Positions 1 to 7,916 of a stretch of DNA of 64,000 nt are shown here, piece by piece (position 1 is the stretch's first letter; each line of letters begins with the position of its first letter). Where the stretch lies: NCBI GenBank assembly GCA_963977125.1, contig CAXBNJ010000004.1, positions 124,001 to 188,000 on the forward strand, in the 5' to 3' direction. The notes beneath the pieces were generated by a model. It was not told where the DNA came from. It did no database searches and was given only the letters and a program-made list of their open reading frames with translations. Both the position numbers and the translations under genes were made by a program. Source of the DNA: UBA2705 sp963977125 (lineage in GTDB: Bacteria; Pseudomonadota; Alphaproteobacteria; Micavibrionales; Micavibrionaceae).

Positions 1-117
1 TGCACGTGAAGAAAAATTCCTTAAAATGGGAAGAGCGGCATAAAACGGCCAAGCTCTCCCACTCTTAAAATAGTCTTTTTAAAATTGTTTAAAATATAGG
101 CTAATAAAATTCACGTA

Positions 118-519
118 TCACGTATAACGCTGTATCTGGCTTTGATTCTGACGGGTCAGCAGCGCTGTCCCTAAGGGCGCACCTGTTTTAAGATTAACAT
201 TCACTTTCGCTCGTGAAAGCATCGTGTTAAAATCCCCATGTCCAGCATTGCGATGACCATCGCACGTCGTCGCAGATCGAAAATAAAGCAGCAAGAAGAC
301 GCGTATAGATGATGTCAAACTTGCCTCAACCCTTTTTCGAAGTGCAATTAACGAGCAAATTTCATGAATTGTCGCTTCTTCTCTTTCCGCGACCTCATAT
401 AACATCTTCCACATTTCAGGCTCTAAACGTATTGATGTTCGCCGCCCCATCACGGTTATATTCTTGCCCTGTAACGATGTAATATCATGCAGTTTTTTGG
501 ATTTGCTATCCATATACAT
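118..519 (-). CDS. Ribbon-helix-helix domain protein (RHH_4-like), 133 aa
   Basis: Small putative DNA-binding regulator. Residues about 25-85 read as an RHH_4-type ribbon-helix-helix: a basic strand (GRRTSIRLEPEMW) followed by two helices (LYEVAEREE..IHEICSLI and EASLTSSIRVFLLLYFR). This domain is common in alphaproteobacteria as a stand-alone protein of about 80-110 residues, so the extra ~45-residue Asn/Gly-rich tail is longer than usual and has no recognisable fold. The start at 519 has a GGAG about six bases upstream; a second ATG lies two codons in. It is transcribed away from bolA. No target operator could be identified. The family call is moderately firm; the regulatory role is inferred from the fold. 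Confidence 0.7.
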   Translation of the reverse strand: MYMDSKSKKLHDITSLQGKNITVMGRRTSIRLEPEMWKMLYEVAEREEATIHEICSLIALRKRVEASLTSSIRVFLLLYFRSATTCDGHRNAGHGDFNTMLSRAKVNVNLKTGAPLGTALLTRQNQSQIQRYT

Positions 520-670
520 ACTTCACTCCCCCCTTGAGATTGTTTTTCACATACTAAAAGTATAGACAAAACAAAACATAATTACAACCGAAGAGTGACT
601 ATCGCTGCCGAGGCGGTACACTTATAAGGGGAGAATATTTAACTCTCTACGATCAGTATACATCCACAAC

Positions 671-967
671 TCACGTGCAAACTATTGATAATGCATGTAT
701 TTTACTGTCCATCAAATCCGACAAAACTTTATAAATTTCTTGGTGACGTGACACACGTGAGTGTTCACTAAAGTAGCTTGCCTTAATAATCACCTTAAAA
801 TGCGTTTCACCTTCTGGGCGATGACCGGCGTGACCAATATGTTTATGACTCTCATCTATGACTTCGAGCTGAGTCGGCTCGAATGCCGCACGCAGTCTGC
901 TTTCAACCTCTTGCCCTACAGGGCCTAAAACCACCTCAATTGGTGTGTTATTGACTTTATTCGACAT
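671..967 (-). CDS. bolA: BolA family protein
   Basis: BolA-like stress and iron-sulfur homeostasis protein of 98 residues, the usual family length. The class II KH-like fold is recognisable: an N-terminal helix with the EVESRLRAAF pattern, a strand and loop with histidines 41, 43, 46 and 49, the HFKVII strand, the RVSRHQEIY helix signature at residues 71-79 and the C-terminal IHALSI strand with conserved His91. Known members bind glutaredoxin-[2Fe-2S] complexes through such His/Cys residues and some bind DNA. No monothiol glutaredoxin gene is adjacent here. It diverges from the J-domain gene that starts 63 bases away, so the two promoters share a short intergenic region. Confidence 0.9.
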   Translation of the reverse strand: MSNKVNNTPIEVVLGPVGQEVESRLRAAFEPTQLEVIDESHKHIGHAGHRPEGETHFKVIIKASYFSEHSRVSRHQEIYKVLSDLMDSKIHALSIVCT

Positions 968-1029
968 TTATCTACCTTTAATGTATGTTTTTTCTGTAAA
1001 ATTTAACGCTGAAATATTATAATCAATTT

Positions 1030-1662
1030 ATGCCTAGAATAAAACTACAACAAAAATCACCTCTCTATGCTGAGGACAAAAAAAAAGTCGAAATCAAGAC
1101 GTGTGACATGCCTGAATGTGAGGCGCATGCCCTGCATCGTGCGCCAAAAGACCGCGCCTTAAGTGCTTATTACGATTTTTGTTTTGAACATGTAAAGTCA
1201 TATAATCGCGCATGGAATTATTTTGCTGGCATGCCTGATCGTGATGTTGAAGATTATATCTATAATGGCGCCATATGGGATCGCCCGACATGGAAATTCG
1301 CAACCGAAGGTGCTGCTGATGATATTTTGCGCAATGCCGCGTGGAAAAGCTATCACTTCACCGAAAAAGACAAACCAAAAGACCGTGCCAGCGAGCAAGA
1401 AAAGCCCCATAAAAAAGAACACCGAATCTATAATCGCAATACACCTGAACATCAGGCGCTTGAAGAATTTGGCCTCGCCCCGCCTGTGACATTAGCTGAA
1501 ATCAAAAAAACCTATAAGAGCCTACTGAAAAAATACCACCCAGACGTTAATAATAGCTGCCCAATGGCTGAAGAGCGAAGCAAAAATATCAATGCCGCCT
1601 ATACGCTACTGCGCCTCGCCTATGAAAAATATGAAATATTAGAAGAAAAATTCAAGGGATAA
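1030..1662 (+). CDS. J-domain protein with C-terminal DnaJ domain
   Basis: Putative DnaK co-chaperone of 210 residues. The J-domain is at the C terminus (about residues 145-205) and contains the essential HPD tripeptide at 170-172 within KKYHPDVN, which stimulates Hsp70 ATPase. The N-terminal half is not a canonical DnaJ G/F or zinc region; it has Cys25, Cys30, His33, Cys51 and His54 spaced like a small metal-binding knuckle, followed by an aromatic-rich stretch and a charged linker (about 113-135). This architecture is known in alphaproteobacteria next to bolA and cobS, and the cobS gene starts 103 bases downstream. A specialised client is likely but cannot be named; CobS/CobT assembly is one guess from position alone. 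Confidence 0.85.
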   Translation: MPRIKLQQKSPLYAEDKKKVEIKTCDMPECEAHALHRAPKDRALSAYYDFCFEHVKSYNRAWNYFAGMPDRDVEDYIYNGAIWDRPTWKFATEGAADDILRNAAWKSYHFTEKDKPKDRASEQEKPHKKEHRIYNRNTPEHQALEEFGLAPPVTLAEIKKTYKSLLKKYHPDVNNSCPMAEERSKNINAAYTLLRLAYEKYEILEEKFKG

Positions 1663-1765
1663 TCTCTCTTATATACCTCTACCCCCATCGTTTAGGCTGG
1701 TAAAATCTTCTATATTTAACGATGCAGCCTGTATAATATCGACATTAACAAGGAAGAGTAAAACC

Positions 1766-2776
1766 GTGAGCGAAACACAATCTGACAAGAAAATCGGCGC
1801 TTTTGATACCACCAACCTTGAAACAAACCGCGTCCATAGCACTATACCCGACGCCATGTATGATGCGCGTGAGACTTTTGGCATAGATATAGATTTAAAA
1901 GTCCCTGGTTTTGCCCATGACTTGCCTAACGTCCCCGAGATTGATGACACCTATCAATTCGACCACGATACGACTCTGGCCGTTCTAGCAGGCTTCGCCC
2001 ATAATCGCCGAGTCATGGTCCAAGGCCTGCACGGAACAGGAAAATCAACCCATATTGAACAAATCGCCGCGCGGCTTAAATGGCCGTGTATTCGTATCAA
2101 CCTTGATTCGCATGTCAGCCGTATTGACCTGCTCGGTAAAGATTTGATTGTCCTAAAAGAAGGCAAGCAAATTACTGAATGGAAAGACGGTATCTTAACT
2201 TGGGCGCTGCAAAACCCCGTTGCGCTTGTCTTTGATGAATATGATGCCGGCCGCCCTGATGTGATGTTTGTTATTCAGCGTATCTTGGAAGCTGAAGGCA
2301 AATTAACTTTACTCGATCAGAATAAAATTATTCGCCCGCATCCTGCTTTCCGCCTATTTGCCACCGCCAATACTATTGGCCTTGGTGATACAACGGGGCT
2401 TTATCATGGCACGCAGCAAATAAACCAAGGGCAAATGGATCGCTGGAACATTGTTACCGTGCTTAATTACTTAAGCGTTGAAGATGAAACAAAAATCATC
2501 CTCGCTAAAATACCTGAGCTGAATAACGCAGAAAGCAAAGATGAAGTGGCCTCTATGGTTCAATTGGCTAATTTAACACGCCAAGGGTTCCGCTCTGGTG
2601 ATCTATCGACCCTAATGTCACCACGTACCGTCCTTAGCTGGGCGGATAACGCGGAGATTTTTGGTGATAGAGAACTCGCCTTTAAACTCAGCTTTTACAA
2701 TAAATGTGATGAAGCCGAACATTCTGTTCTGCGCGAATATTACCAACGCTGCTTTGGTGTAGACCTTGACGGATAA
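1766..2776 (+). CDS. cobS: Aerobic cobaltochelatase AAA+ subunit CobS
   Basis: MoxR-type AAA+ ATPase of 336 residues that with CobT forms the chaperone half of the aerobic cobaltochelatase, powering Co insertion by CobN into hydrogenobyrinic acid a,c-diamide. Walker A is GLHGTGKST at 87-95, Walker B is VALVFDE at 152-158, an ATAN sensor-1 follows at 199-202, and an MDRW arginine segment lies at 224-227. Translation starts at GTG (1766) preceded by AGGAAGAG. The gene overlaps the start of cobT by 11 bases, so the two are translationally coupled. CobN is not in this window. Length matches the family (about 330). The substrate is inferred from close family resemblance and the paired CobT. Confidence 0.93.
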   Translation: MSETQSDKKIGAFDTTNLETNRVHSTIPDAMYDARETFGIDIDLKVPGFAHDLPNVPEIDDTYQFDHDTTLAVLAGFAHNRRVMVQGLHGTGKSTHIEQIAARLKWPCIRINLDSHVSRIDLLGKDLIVLKEGKQITEWKDGILTWALQNPVALVFDEYDAGRPDVMFVIQRILEAEGKLTLLDQNKIIRPHPAFRLFATANTIGLGDTTGLYHGTQQINQGQMDRWNIVTVLNYLSVEDETKIILAKIPELNNAESKDEVASMVQLANLTRQGFRSGDLSTLMSPRTVLSWADNAEIFGDRELAFKLSFYNKCDEAEHSVLREYYQRCFGVDLDG

Positions 2777-4685
2777 AGATAACACGCAACAAAACTTGCG
2801 CGAACGTCAGCGCGACCAAGAAATATTCAAAAACGCGACAGCCGCCGCGCTAAAGGCATTGTCTGGCGGGGAAGATGTGAGCGTATCTTTCAGCGCCCAT
2901 GAGGCCGTCTCTGCGCGCCTGCCTTTCTCTGACCTACACAAATCCGCCAAGCTCCCAACAATCGCTGATGCGCAAAATGCGGGGCAAAGAACAGATCTTC
3001 GTGCCGCCAGTGATATACGTGCCTTACATCTAGCGCACCACAATGTCACCTTGCATAAATCACGCCTGCCGAATAACACACAAAGCGCCGCTATGTGGGA
3101 TGCGCTTGAACGTGCACGCTGTGAGGCCGCTGGCATGCGCCGCATGAAAGGCGTTGCCAAGAATCTCAATGAAGCCCTTAGGGCTGAATGCCAGATAAAA
3201 CACTATGACCGCATGGACTCCAAAGATCCCTGCCCCTATGCCGAAGCCCTGTATATATTAAGCCGCGCCGCCTTATCAGGAACCGACCTGCCGGACACAG
3301 CACAGAAAATTCAGCATTATTGGGGCAAAGAGCTGAGTGACAAACTCGGCAACACATCCTTTGCCGATCTTATCCCTTATATAGAAGACCAAGATCGCTT
3401 TGCCACGAAAGCTGTGCGCCTGTTAAACCAACTCGGCTTAGAGGGTTTTGAGGATTTGCTCGAACAAGATGCTGGGTCAAAAGGCAGCGAAGAAAATGAC
3501 AATGGCGATCAAAGCGCTGCGCAAGAAGATGATAAAGACACAGATCAAGAAGAGAAATCAGAAGACGCCTTACCGGACGATCCGTTAAAAGGTGAACAAG
3601 CACAAGACGTTAGTGATGATAGCGAGCTACACGACACAGATAAGCAAGATGAAGAAAATCATGCCAGTGAAGATGTCAACGATAACGGCGAAGATAACGA
3701 CAATTCAGCCAGCAGCGAAGAAGCCCAAGGCCAAAGTACACCACTTATGCAGAATGGTCATAGCGCTAATTATCGCATTTACACCTCTGAATTTGATGAA
3801 ACCATCAGCGCTGATGAGCTTGCCACCCCTGAAGACTTAAAACGCCTGCGCGATACGTTAGACAGCTATTTAGAGCGCTACCAATCAATGATTACGCGCC
3901 TTGCCAACCGCTTACAGCGCAAATTAATGGCACAGCAACAACGCAGCTGGAAATTTGATCTCGAAGAAGGCCATATAGATAGCAGCCGCCTTGCCCGTAT
4001 CATTGCCAACCCAAGCGTACCTTTAAGCTTTAAACAGGAACAAGAAACCGAATTTAAAGATACGATATTAACCCTGTTATTAGATAATTCAGGCTCTATG
4101 CGTGGCCGCCCGATTACGATTTCAGCGCTGTGTGCAGATATATTAATCCGCACCCTTGAGCGCTGCGGCATTAAATGTGAAGTGCTGGGCTTTACGACAC
4201 GTGCGTGGAAAGGCGGTAAATCCCGTGATTTATGGATTGATAATGGCCGCCCTGCTAACCCCGGCCGCTTAAACGACATTCGCCACATAATCTATAAAGA
4301 AGCCGATACACCATGGCGGCGCAGTAAAAACAATCTTGGTTTGATGCTCAAAGAAGGCTTATTGAAAGAAAATATTGATGGCGAGGCTTTGGCATGGGCT
4401 TATAACCGCTTAGCCCGCCGCCATGAAGAGCGTAAAATATTGATGGTGATCTCTGATGGTGCGCCTGTGGATGATTCCACTCTATCCAATAATCCCGCGA
4501 CATTTTTGGAAAAAGACTTACAAGCCGTCATTTACCGGATCGAGAATAACAGCAATATTGAGCTGAGCGCGATTGGTATTGGTCATGATGTCACACAATA
4601 TTACGAGAATTCAATAACCATCACAGATGTTGAACAACTCGCCGAAGCCTTAATGACAAAATTAGAATCTTTATTTGAGAAATAA
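2766..4685 (+). CDS. cobT: Cobaltochelatase subunit CobT (von Willebrand A domain)
   Basis: CobT of 639 residues, partner of CobS in the cobaltochelatase complex. Three parts are visible: a helical N-terminal region (1-235), a very acidic Asp/Glu/Ser-rich linker (about 236-322), and a C-terminal vWA domain whose MIDAS motif DNSGS sits at 440-444 with later TDVE/ISDGAP segments completing the metal site. Family members are about 600-640 residues. The reading frame opens at TTG (2766) inside the end of cobS and there is no ATG in the conserved N-terminal region, so the TTG start is preferred. This CobT is the chelatase subunit, not the unrelated phosphoribosyltransferase that carries the same name in enteric bacteria. 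Confidence 0.92.
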   Translation: MTDKDNTQQNLRERQRDQEIFKNATAAALKALSGGEDVSVSFSAHEAVSARLPFSDLHKSAKLPTIADAQNAGQRTDLRAASDIRALHLAHHNVTLHKSRLPNNTQSAAMWDALERARCEAAGMRRMKGVAKNLNEALRAECQIKHYDRMDSKDPCPYAEALYILSRAALSGTDLPDTAQKIQHYWGKELSDKLGNTSFADLIPYIEDQDRFATKAVRLLNQLGLEGFEDLLEQDAGSKGSEENDNGDQSAAQEDDKDTDQEEKSEDALPDDPLKGEQAQDVSDDSELHDTDKQDEENHASEDVNDNGEDNDNSASSEEAQGQSTPLMQNGHSANYRIYTSEFDETISADELATPEDLKRLRDTLDSYLERYQSMITRLANRLQRKLMAQQQRSWKFDLEEGHIDSSRLARIIANPSVPLSFKQEQETEFKDTILTLLLDNSGSMRGRPITISALCADILIRTLERCGIKCEVLGFTTRAWKGGKSRDLWIDNGRPANPGRLNDIRHIIYKEADTPWRRSKNNLGLMLKEGLLKENIDGEALAWAYNRLARRHEERKILMVISDGAPVDDSTLSNNPATFLEKDLQAVIYRIENNSNIELSAIGIGHDVTQYYENSITITDVEQLAEALMTKLESLFEK

Positions 4686-4727
4686 ACGCCGTACAAAGCG
4701 CCTCTTGAAAAAATACCCCGAACGGGT

Positions 4728-5426
4728 TCAGCCAAACTGGTGCAGCGTATAGCCTTCGCTTTTCATCCATTTTTTACCCGCTTTATAGCCCACACATAAA
4801 GCCTCGCATTGGGCCCAGAATTTTTTGCTGTGATCCATATGGATAAGATGCGCCGCTTCATGCGCAACCACATAATCCATTGCATCAGGGGGCGCAAAAA
4901 TCAAACGCCATGATAGAGATATATTGCCTTCAGTACTGCAACTGCCCCAACGTGTCTTGGTATCGCGGATTTGGACTTTTTTGGGCTTTTTTGCAAGTTG
5001 CGCGGTTTTCTCTTTTAAAATATCCGTCAGATATTCCCGCGCTAAGCTTTTTAAAAAGCGTTTAATGCGTGGCTCATATTCTTCTAAATTGGTTTGAACT
5101 AACAAGGTGTAATCTTGCAGCTCAATATGCGTTGATTTGCGGCTCGGGTCTTTTTCGACAACAACGCGCACCTCACGCCCTAATATCGGCAAAATAGCCC
5201 CTGCTTCTAGGGCTATATATTCAGGTAATTCATTAATACGATCCATCACCCATTGGCGGTGATCATCGATAAAGGCTTGCGCTTTACTGGTTGAGGCATA
5301 GCGCGGCAAAACGAAATGCACACAACGCTGCGCAGGATCAAGACGCAACGCCATACGGCGCGCGCGTGAATCACGACGAAGTTTTATGTGGCGTTCAAGC
5401 CCAGCGAGATCAATAGATGTAACCAT
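4728..5426 (-). CDS. YgjP/WLM-type (DUF45) metallopeptidase
   Basis: Putative zinc metallopeptidase of 232 residues, the typical size for this family. The signature TRWGSCS lies at 158-164, the zinc-binding HEAAH at 189-193, and the third ligand region MDHSKKFW around 198-204. The N-terminal part has the basic RRMALRLDP pattern common in the group. Neither a signal peptide nor a membrane segment is visible, so it is probably cytoplasmic; its substrate is unknown in the family. The gene is convergent with cobT (42 bases apart) and 25 bases downstream of phaZ on the same strand, suggesting cotranscription with phaZ. Confidence 0.85.
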   Translation of the reverse strand: MVTSIDLAGLERHIKLRRDSRARRMALRLDPAQRCVHFVLPRYASTSKAQAFIDDHRQWVMDRINELPEYIALEAGAILPILGREVRVVVEKDPSRKSTHIELQDYTLLVQTNLEEYEPRIKRFLKSLAREYLTDILKEKTAQLAKKPKKVQIRDTKTRWGSCSTEGNISLSWRLIFAPPDAMDYVVAHEAAHLIHMDHSKKFWAQCEALCVGYKAGKKWMKSEGYTLHQFG

Positions 5427-5451
5427 ATTTCTACATTAAACAGCCAAAGCC

Positions 5452-6795
5452 CTATAGCACAACATCTAAATGCTTTTTCTTATCGAACTGTTCAGGGGCA
5501 AGGTCAGGATAAATATCCAAATCGCTTTTCGGTATCGGCGAAAGCCCCTTATCAAACTGACGAATAAGATGGCGAATACGCGGCATGATTTGGCTGCGGT
5601 AACGCCCGCCGTTAAATATACCGTAATGCCCAACATCTCTTTGCAGCCAATGGAACTGCTTTTCAGGCGCTAAATTTGAACAAAGTACATGCGCCGCCGT
5701 GGTTTGGCCACAAGCCGAGATATCATCAAGTTCGCCCTCTACCGTGAACAAGGCTGTTTTCTTAATTTTACTTGGGTCAACCAGTTGCTTTTCGCCCGTA
5801 ATCGGGTCCAACCATTCCATTTCGCCCTTCGGCAATAAATGGCGCTGAAAGACAACATCAACCGTATCAATATAATATGTCGCTGGAATATCCATGACCG
5901 CCATATACTCATCATAAAATTTACGATGCCCTGCAGCTGATTCACCATCCCCTTGGATCAAATGCTTATAAAAATTCTTATGCGAGTCGATATGGCGATC
6001 TAAATTCATCGACATAAAGCCACTAAGCTGTAGGAAACCTGGGTAAACTTTACGCAAGCCCCCTTGATTAAACACCGGCACGGTTTGTACAATTGTATCT
6101 TCAAACCAACTTAATGGTTTGTCTTCCGCCAATTTATTCACGGCTGTCATTGATATACGCGTATCAATCGGCCCACCCATTAATGTCATGGTTAAAGGCT
6201 GATTTGGATCATCTTCCTCTGCCATTAACGAGACCGCCGCCATAACAGGCACAGCAGGCTGACAAACCGCAATCACATGCGAATCTCCACCCAATAAACT
6301 TAAGAAACTACGCAGATATGAGATATATGTATCTAATGAGAAATCGCCCTTAGAGAGTGGCACTTGACGTGAATCGACCCATTCTGTGACGTAAACATCA
6401 TGATGAGGCAATAAAGCCTCAATCGTGCCACGCAGCAAGGTCGCGAAATGCCCAGACATTGGCGCGACCACTAAAACTTTAGGATCATTACGATCTGTAT
6501 CACGCTTGAAATGCAGTAAACTACAAAACGGCTTTTCTACAATAATCTCTTCTTCAATATCAACATCTTTACCGTCAATAACAGTGCTATCGAGCCCCCA
6601 TACAGGCTGACCAAAGCGCCGTGTTACACGCTCAAACACTTCTGTACCCGCCGCAAGCGTTTTACCTAGCGGCGTATAAGAAAGGGGGTTAAACGGGTTC
6701 GTAAAGCTCGCGCGCACCATCTGCGCCCCTAAACGAGGGCCAAATAAAGCGGCATTTCCGGCTTCATAGAGATGATATAACATGAGCGAATCCAA
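5452..6795 (-). CDS. phaZ: Intracellular polyhydroxyalkanoate depolymerase PhaZ
   Basis: Alpha/beta hydrolase of 447 residues matching the intracellular short-chain PHA depolymerase family, which mobilises stored polyhydroxybutyrate granules. The nucleophile elbow is VCQPAVP with Cys178 in place of the lipase serine, as in the Cupriavidus PhaZ1 type. The acid and histidine regions are VEGELDDISA and RDVGHYGIF in the C-terminal third. Family-typical N-terminal (YHLYEAGNAAL) and central (VAPMSGHFATL) segments are present. The enzyme has no signal peptide, consistent with granule-associated action in the cytoplasm. The start at 6795 follows a promoter region carrying a 14-bp tandem duplication. 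No PHA synthase gene is in the window. Confidence 0.92.
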   Translation of the reverse strand: MDSLMLYHLYEAGNAALFGPRLGAQMVRASFTNPFNPLSYTPLGKTLAAGTEVFERVTRRFGQPVWGLDSTVIDGKDVDIEEEIIVEKPFCSLLHFKRDTDRNDPKVLVVAPMSGHFATLLRGTIEALLPHHDVYVTEWVDSRQVPLSKGDFSLDTYISYLRSFLSLLGGDSHVIAVCQPAVPVMAAVSLMAEEDDPNQPLTMTLMGGPIDTRISMTAVNKLAEDKPLSWFEDTIVQTVPVFNQGGLRKVYPGFLQLSGFMSMNLDRHIDSHKNFYKHLIQGDGESAAGHRKFYDEYMAVMDIPATYYIDTVDVVFQRHLLPKGEMEWLDPITGEKQLVDPSKIKKTALFTVEGELDDISACGQTTAAHVLCSNLAPEKQFHWLQRDVGHYGIFNGGRYRSQIMPRIRHLIRQFDKGLSPIPKSDLDIYPDLAPEQFDKKKHLDVVL

Positions 6796-6812
6796 TTCTT
6801 GTATAGGCCTAT

Positions 6813-6840
6813 AGACGCTTATTTTAAGACGCTTATTTTA
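6813..6840. repeat. Perfect 14-bp tandem duplication upstream of phaZ
   Basis: The unit AGACGCTTATTTTA occurs twice head-to-tail (6813-6826 and 6827-6840). Read on the minus strand each copy supplies a TAAAAT hexamer resembling a -10 element, 18-45 bases before the phaZ start codon. It may be a slippage product that alters promoter or leader spacing. Confidence 0.8.
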
Positions 6841-6914
6841 CGCGTAGCCTTTTAAGTGACTTTGACACGGAGTCATTATCTGCTAAAATTATATCAGAAC
6901 AATCTAAACAAATA

Positions 6915-7916
6915 GTGAATTTCATGATCGATATTATCGAAGAAATCTATAATAACTCAATTATAACACATGCTTACATAATTGTTGCAGCGCTTATAAT
7001 TTCTATCCCCTTGAGTTTATTACAGGGGGTAAAACAAGGCGCATCGATACCTTTGTTATGGACTGTGCTCAACAAGCTCTTCTTATCAACATTAATTAAA
7101 CTCAACGCCCCTAATCGCACTGCGCAAGACTTGTTTCTACGCGGCTTAGTGGTTATTTGCTTGTTTATTGGCTTTGCGACAATAGTAATAATCGCCCTAA
7201 ACCTTGCTTTATCAAGTACTGGCGGGCGTCAAATTTTTGAAATCATCTTTCTAGCCCTGTCTATTGTTACGCTAAGGCCTTATATACTGAGCCACTCAAT
7301 ACAAAAAGATCTGGCCAGCACCACTAAAAAAACACTCTCCGCGCCCCTACAAAAAGCCTTATCACTAAGCACGATGCGTGCGGTGAGCACTGCGGATGAA
7401 AGCGGTTATAATCGCTTATTAATAAGCTTAGCGACAACAAATTATGCCCGTGACTTCCTTCTACCCTTAATACTCTATCTTATTGGTGGGTTGCCTATTT
7501 TGCTTGTCGGGACGTTATTTACATGGCTTTCTTATGCTATCGGCCGCAACACATTAACGGGGCCCTATACTTATATAACGACAGTTTTTGAGGTCTTATT
7601 GCGCACAATACCTGACTTTATTGCCGCCACATTACTTATTATGGCTTCGCTTATTGTCCCAAAAGCCCAGTTTTTAAGCGCCCTTCACTCTATATCACAA
7701 ACGAAATGCATTCAGCCTTTGGCCATATTGGCCCACAGCCTAAACCTGTCCATTGGCGGAAAACAAAAATCTCGATTTGGGGATTTAATTGAATCGCCAT
7801 GGTACGGCCCTTCAGCCGCCAAGGCAAAAATAGACCGCAGCGCCCTGCACCGCGCCTTATATTTAATCGGTATCGCGCAGCTTTTGAGTGTCTTTGCTTT
7901 AGCCCTGTTACTCTAA
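6915..7916 (+). CDS. Divergent CbiB/CobD-like integral membrane protein
   Basis: Membrane protein of about 330 residues with several hydrophobic segments. By eye it matches the CbiB/CobD family (adenosylcobinamide-phosphate synthase) in two regions. Residues about 168-210 (SLATTNYARDF...GGLPILLVGTLF...YAIGRN) align with the ESLAEN-SDG...GLPG...DSMIGH region. The C-terminal stretch LNLSIGGKQKSRFGDLIESPW aligns with the GxLxVxLGGPR...EDPW signature. The conserved SDG and the Asp of DSMIGH are replaced, so normal synthase activity looks lost. The frame opens at GTG 6915 with an alternative ATG at 6924 and no clear ribosome site. It is convergent with, and overlaps by 4 bases, a similarly degenerate CobU relative. 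Homology is fairly sure; function is unknown. Confidence 0.65.
   Translation: MNFMIDIIEEIYNNSIITHAYIIVAALIISIPLSLLQGVKQGASIPLLWTVLNKLFLSTLIKLNAPNRTAQDLFLRGLVVICLFIGFATIVIIALNLALSSTGGRQIFEIIFLALSIVTLRPYILSHSIQKDLASTTKKTLSAPLQKALSLSTMRAVSTADESGYNRLLISLATTNYARDFLLPLILYLIGGLPILLVGTLFTWLSYAIGRNTLTGPYTYITTVFEVLLRTIPDFIAATLLIMASLIVPKAQFLSALHSISQTKCIQPLAILAHSLNLSIGGKQKSRFGDLIESPWYGPSAAKAKIDRSALHRALYLIGIAQLLSVFALALLL

Noticed and set aside
1..117. Possible C-terminal coding tail (stop at 41-43 or 66-68) and a GGGAAGAGC/GCTCTCCC hairpin at 28-60.
   Set aside because: Two frames are open from the window edge and neither tail is recognisable; the hairpin has a bulge and no clear T run, so neither gene nor terminator can be supported.
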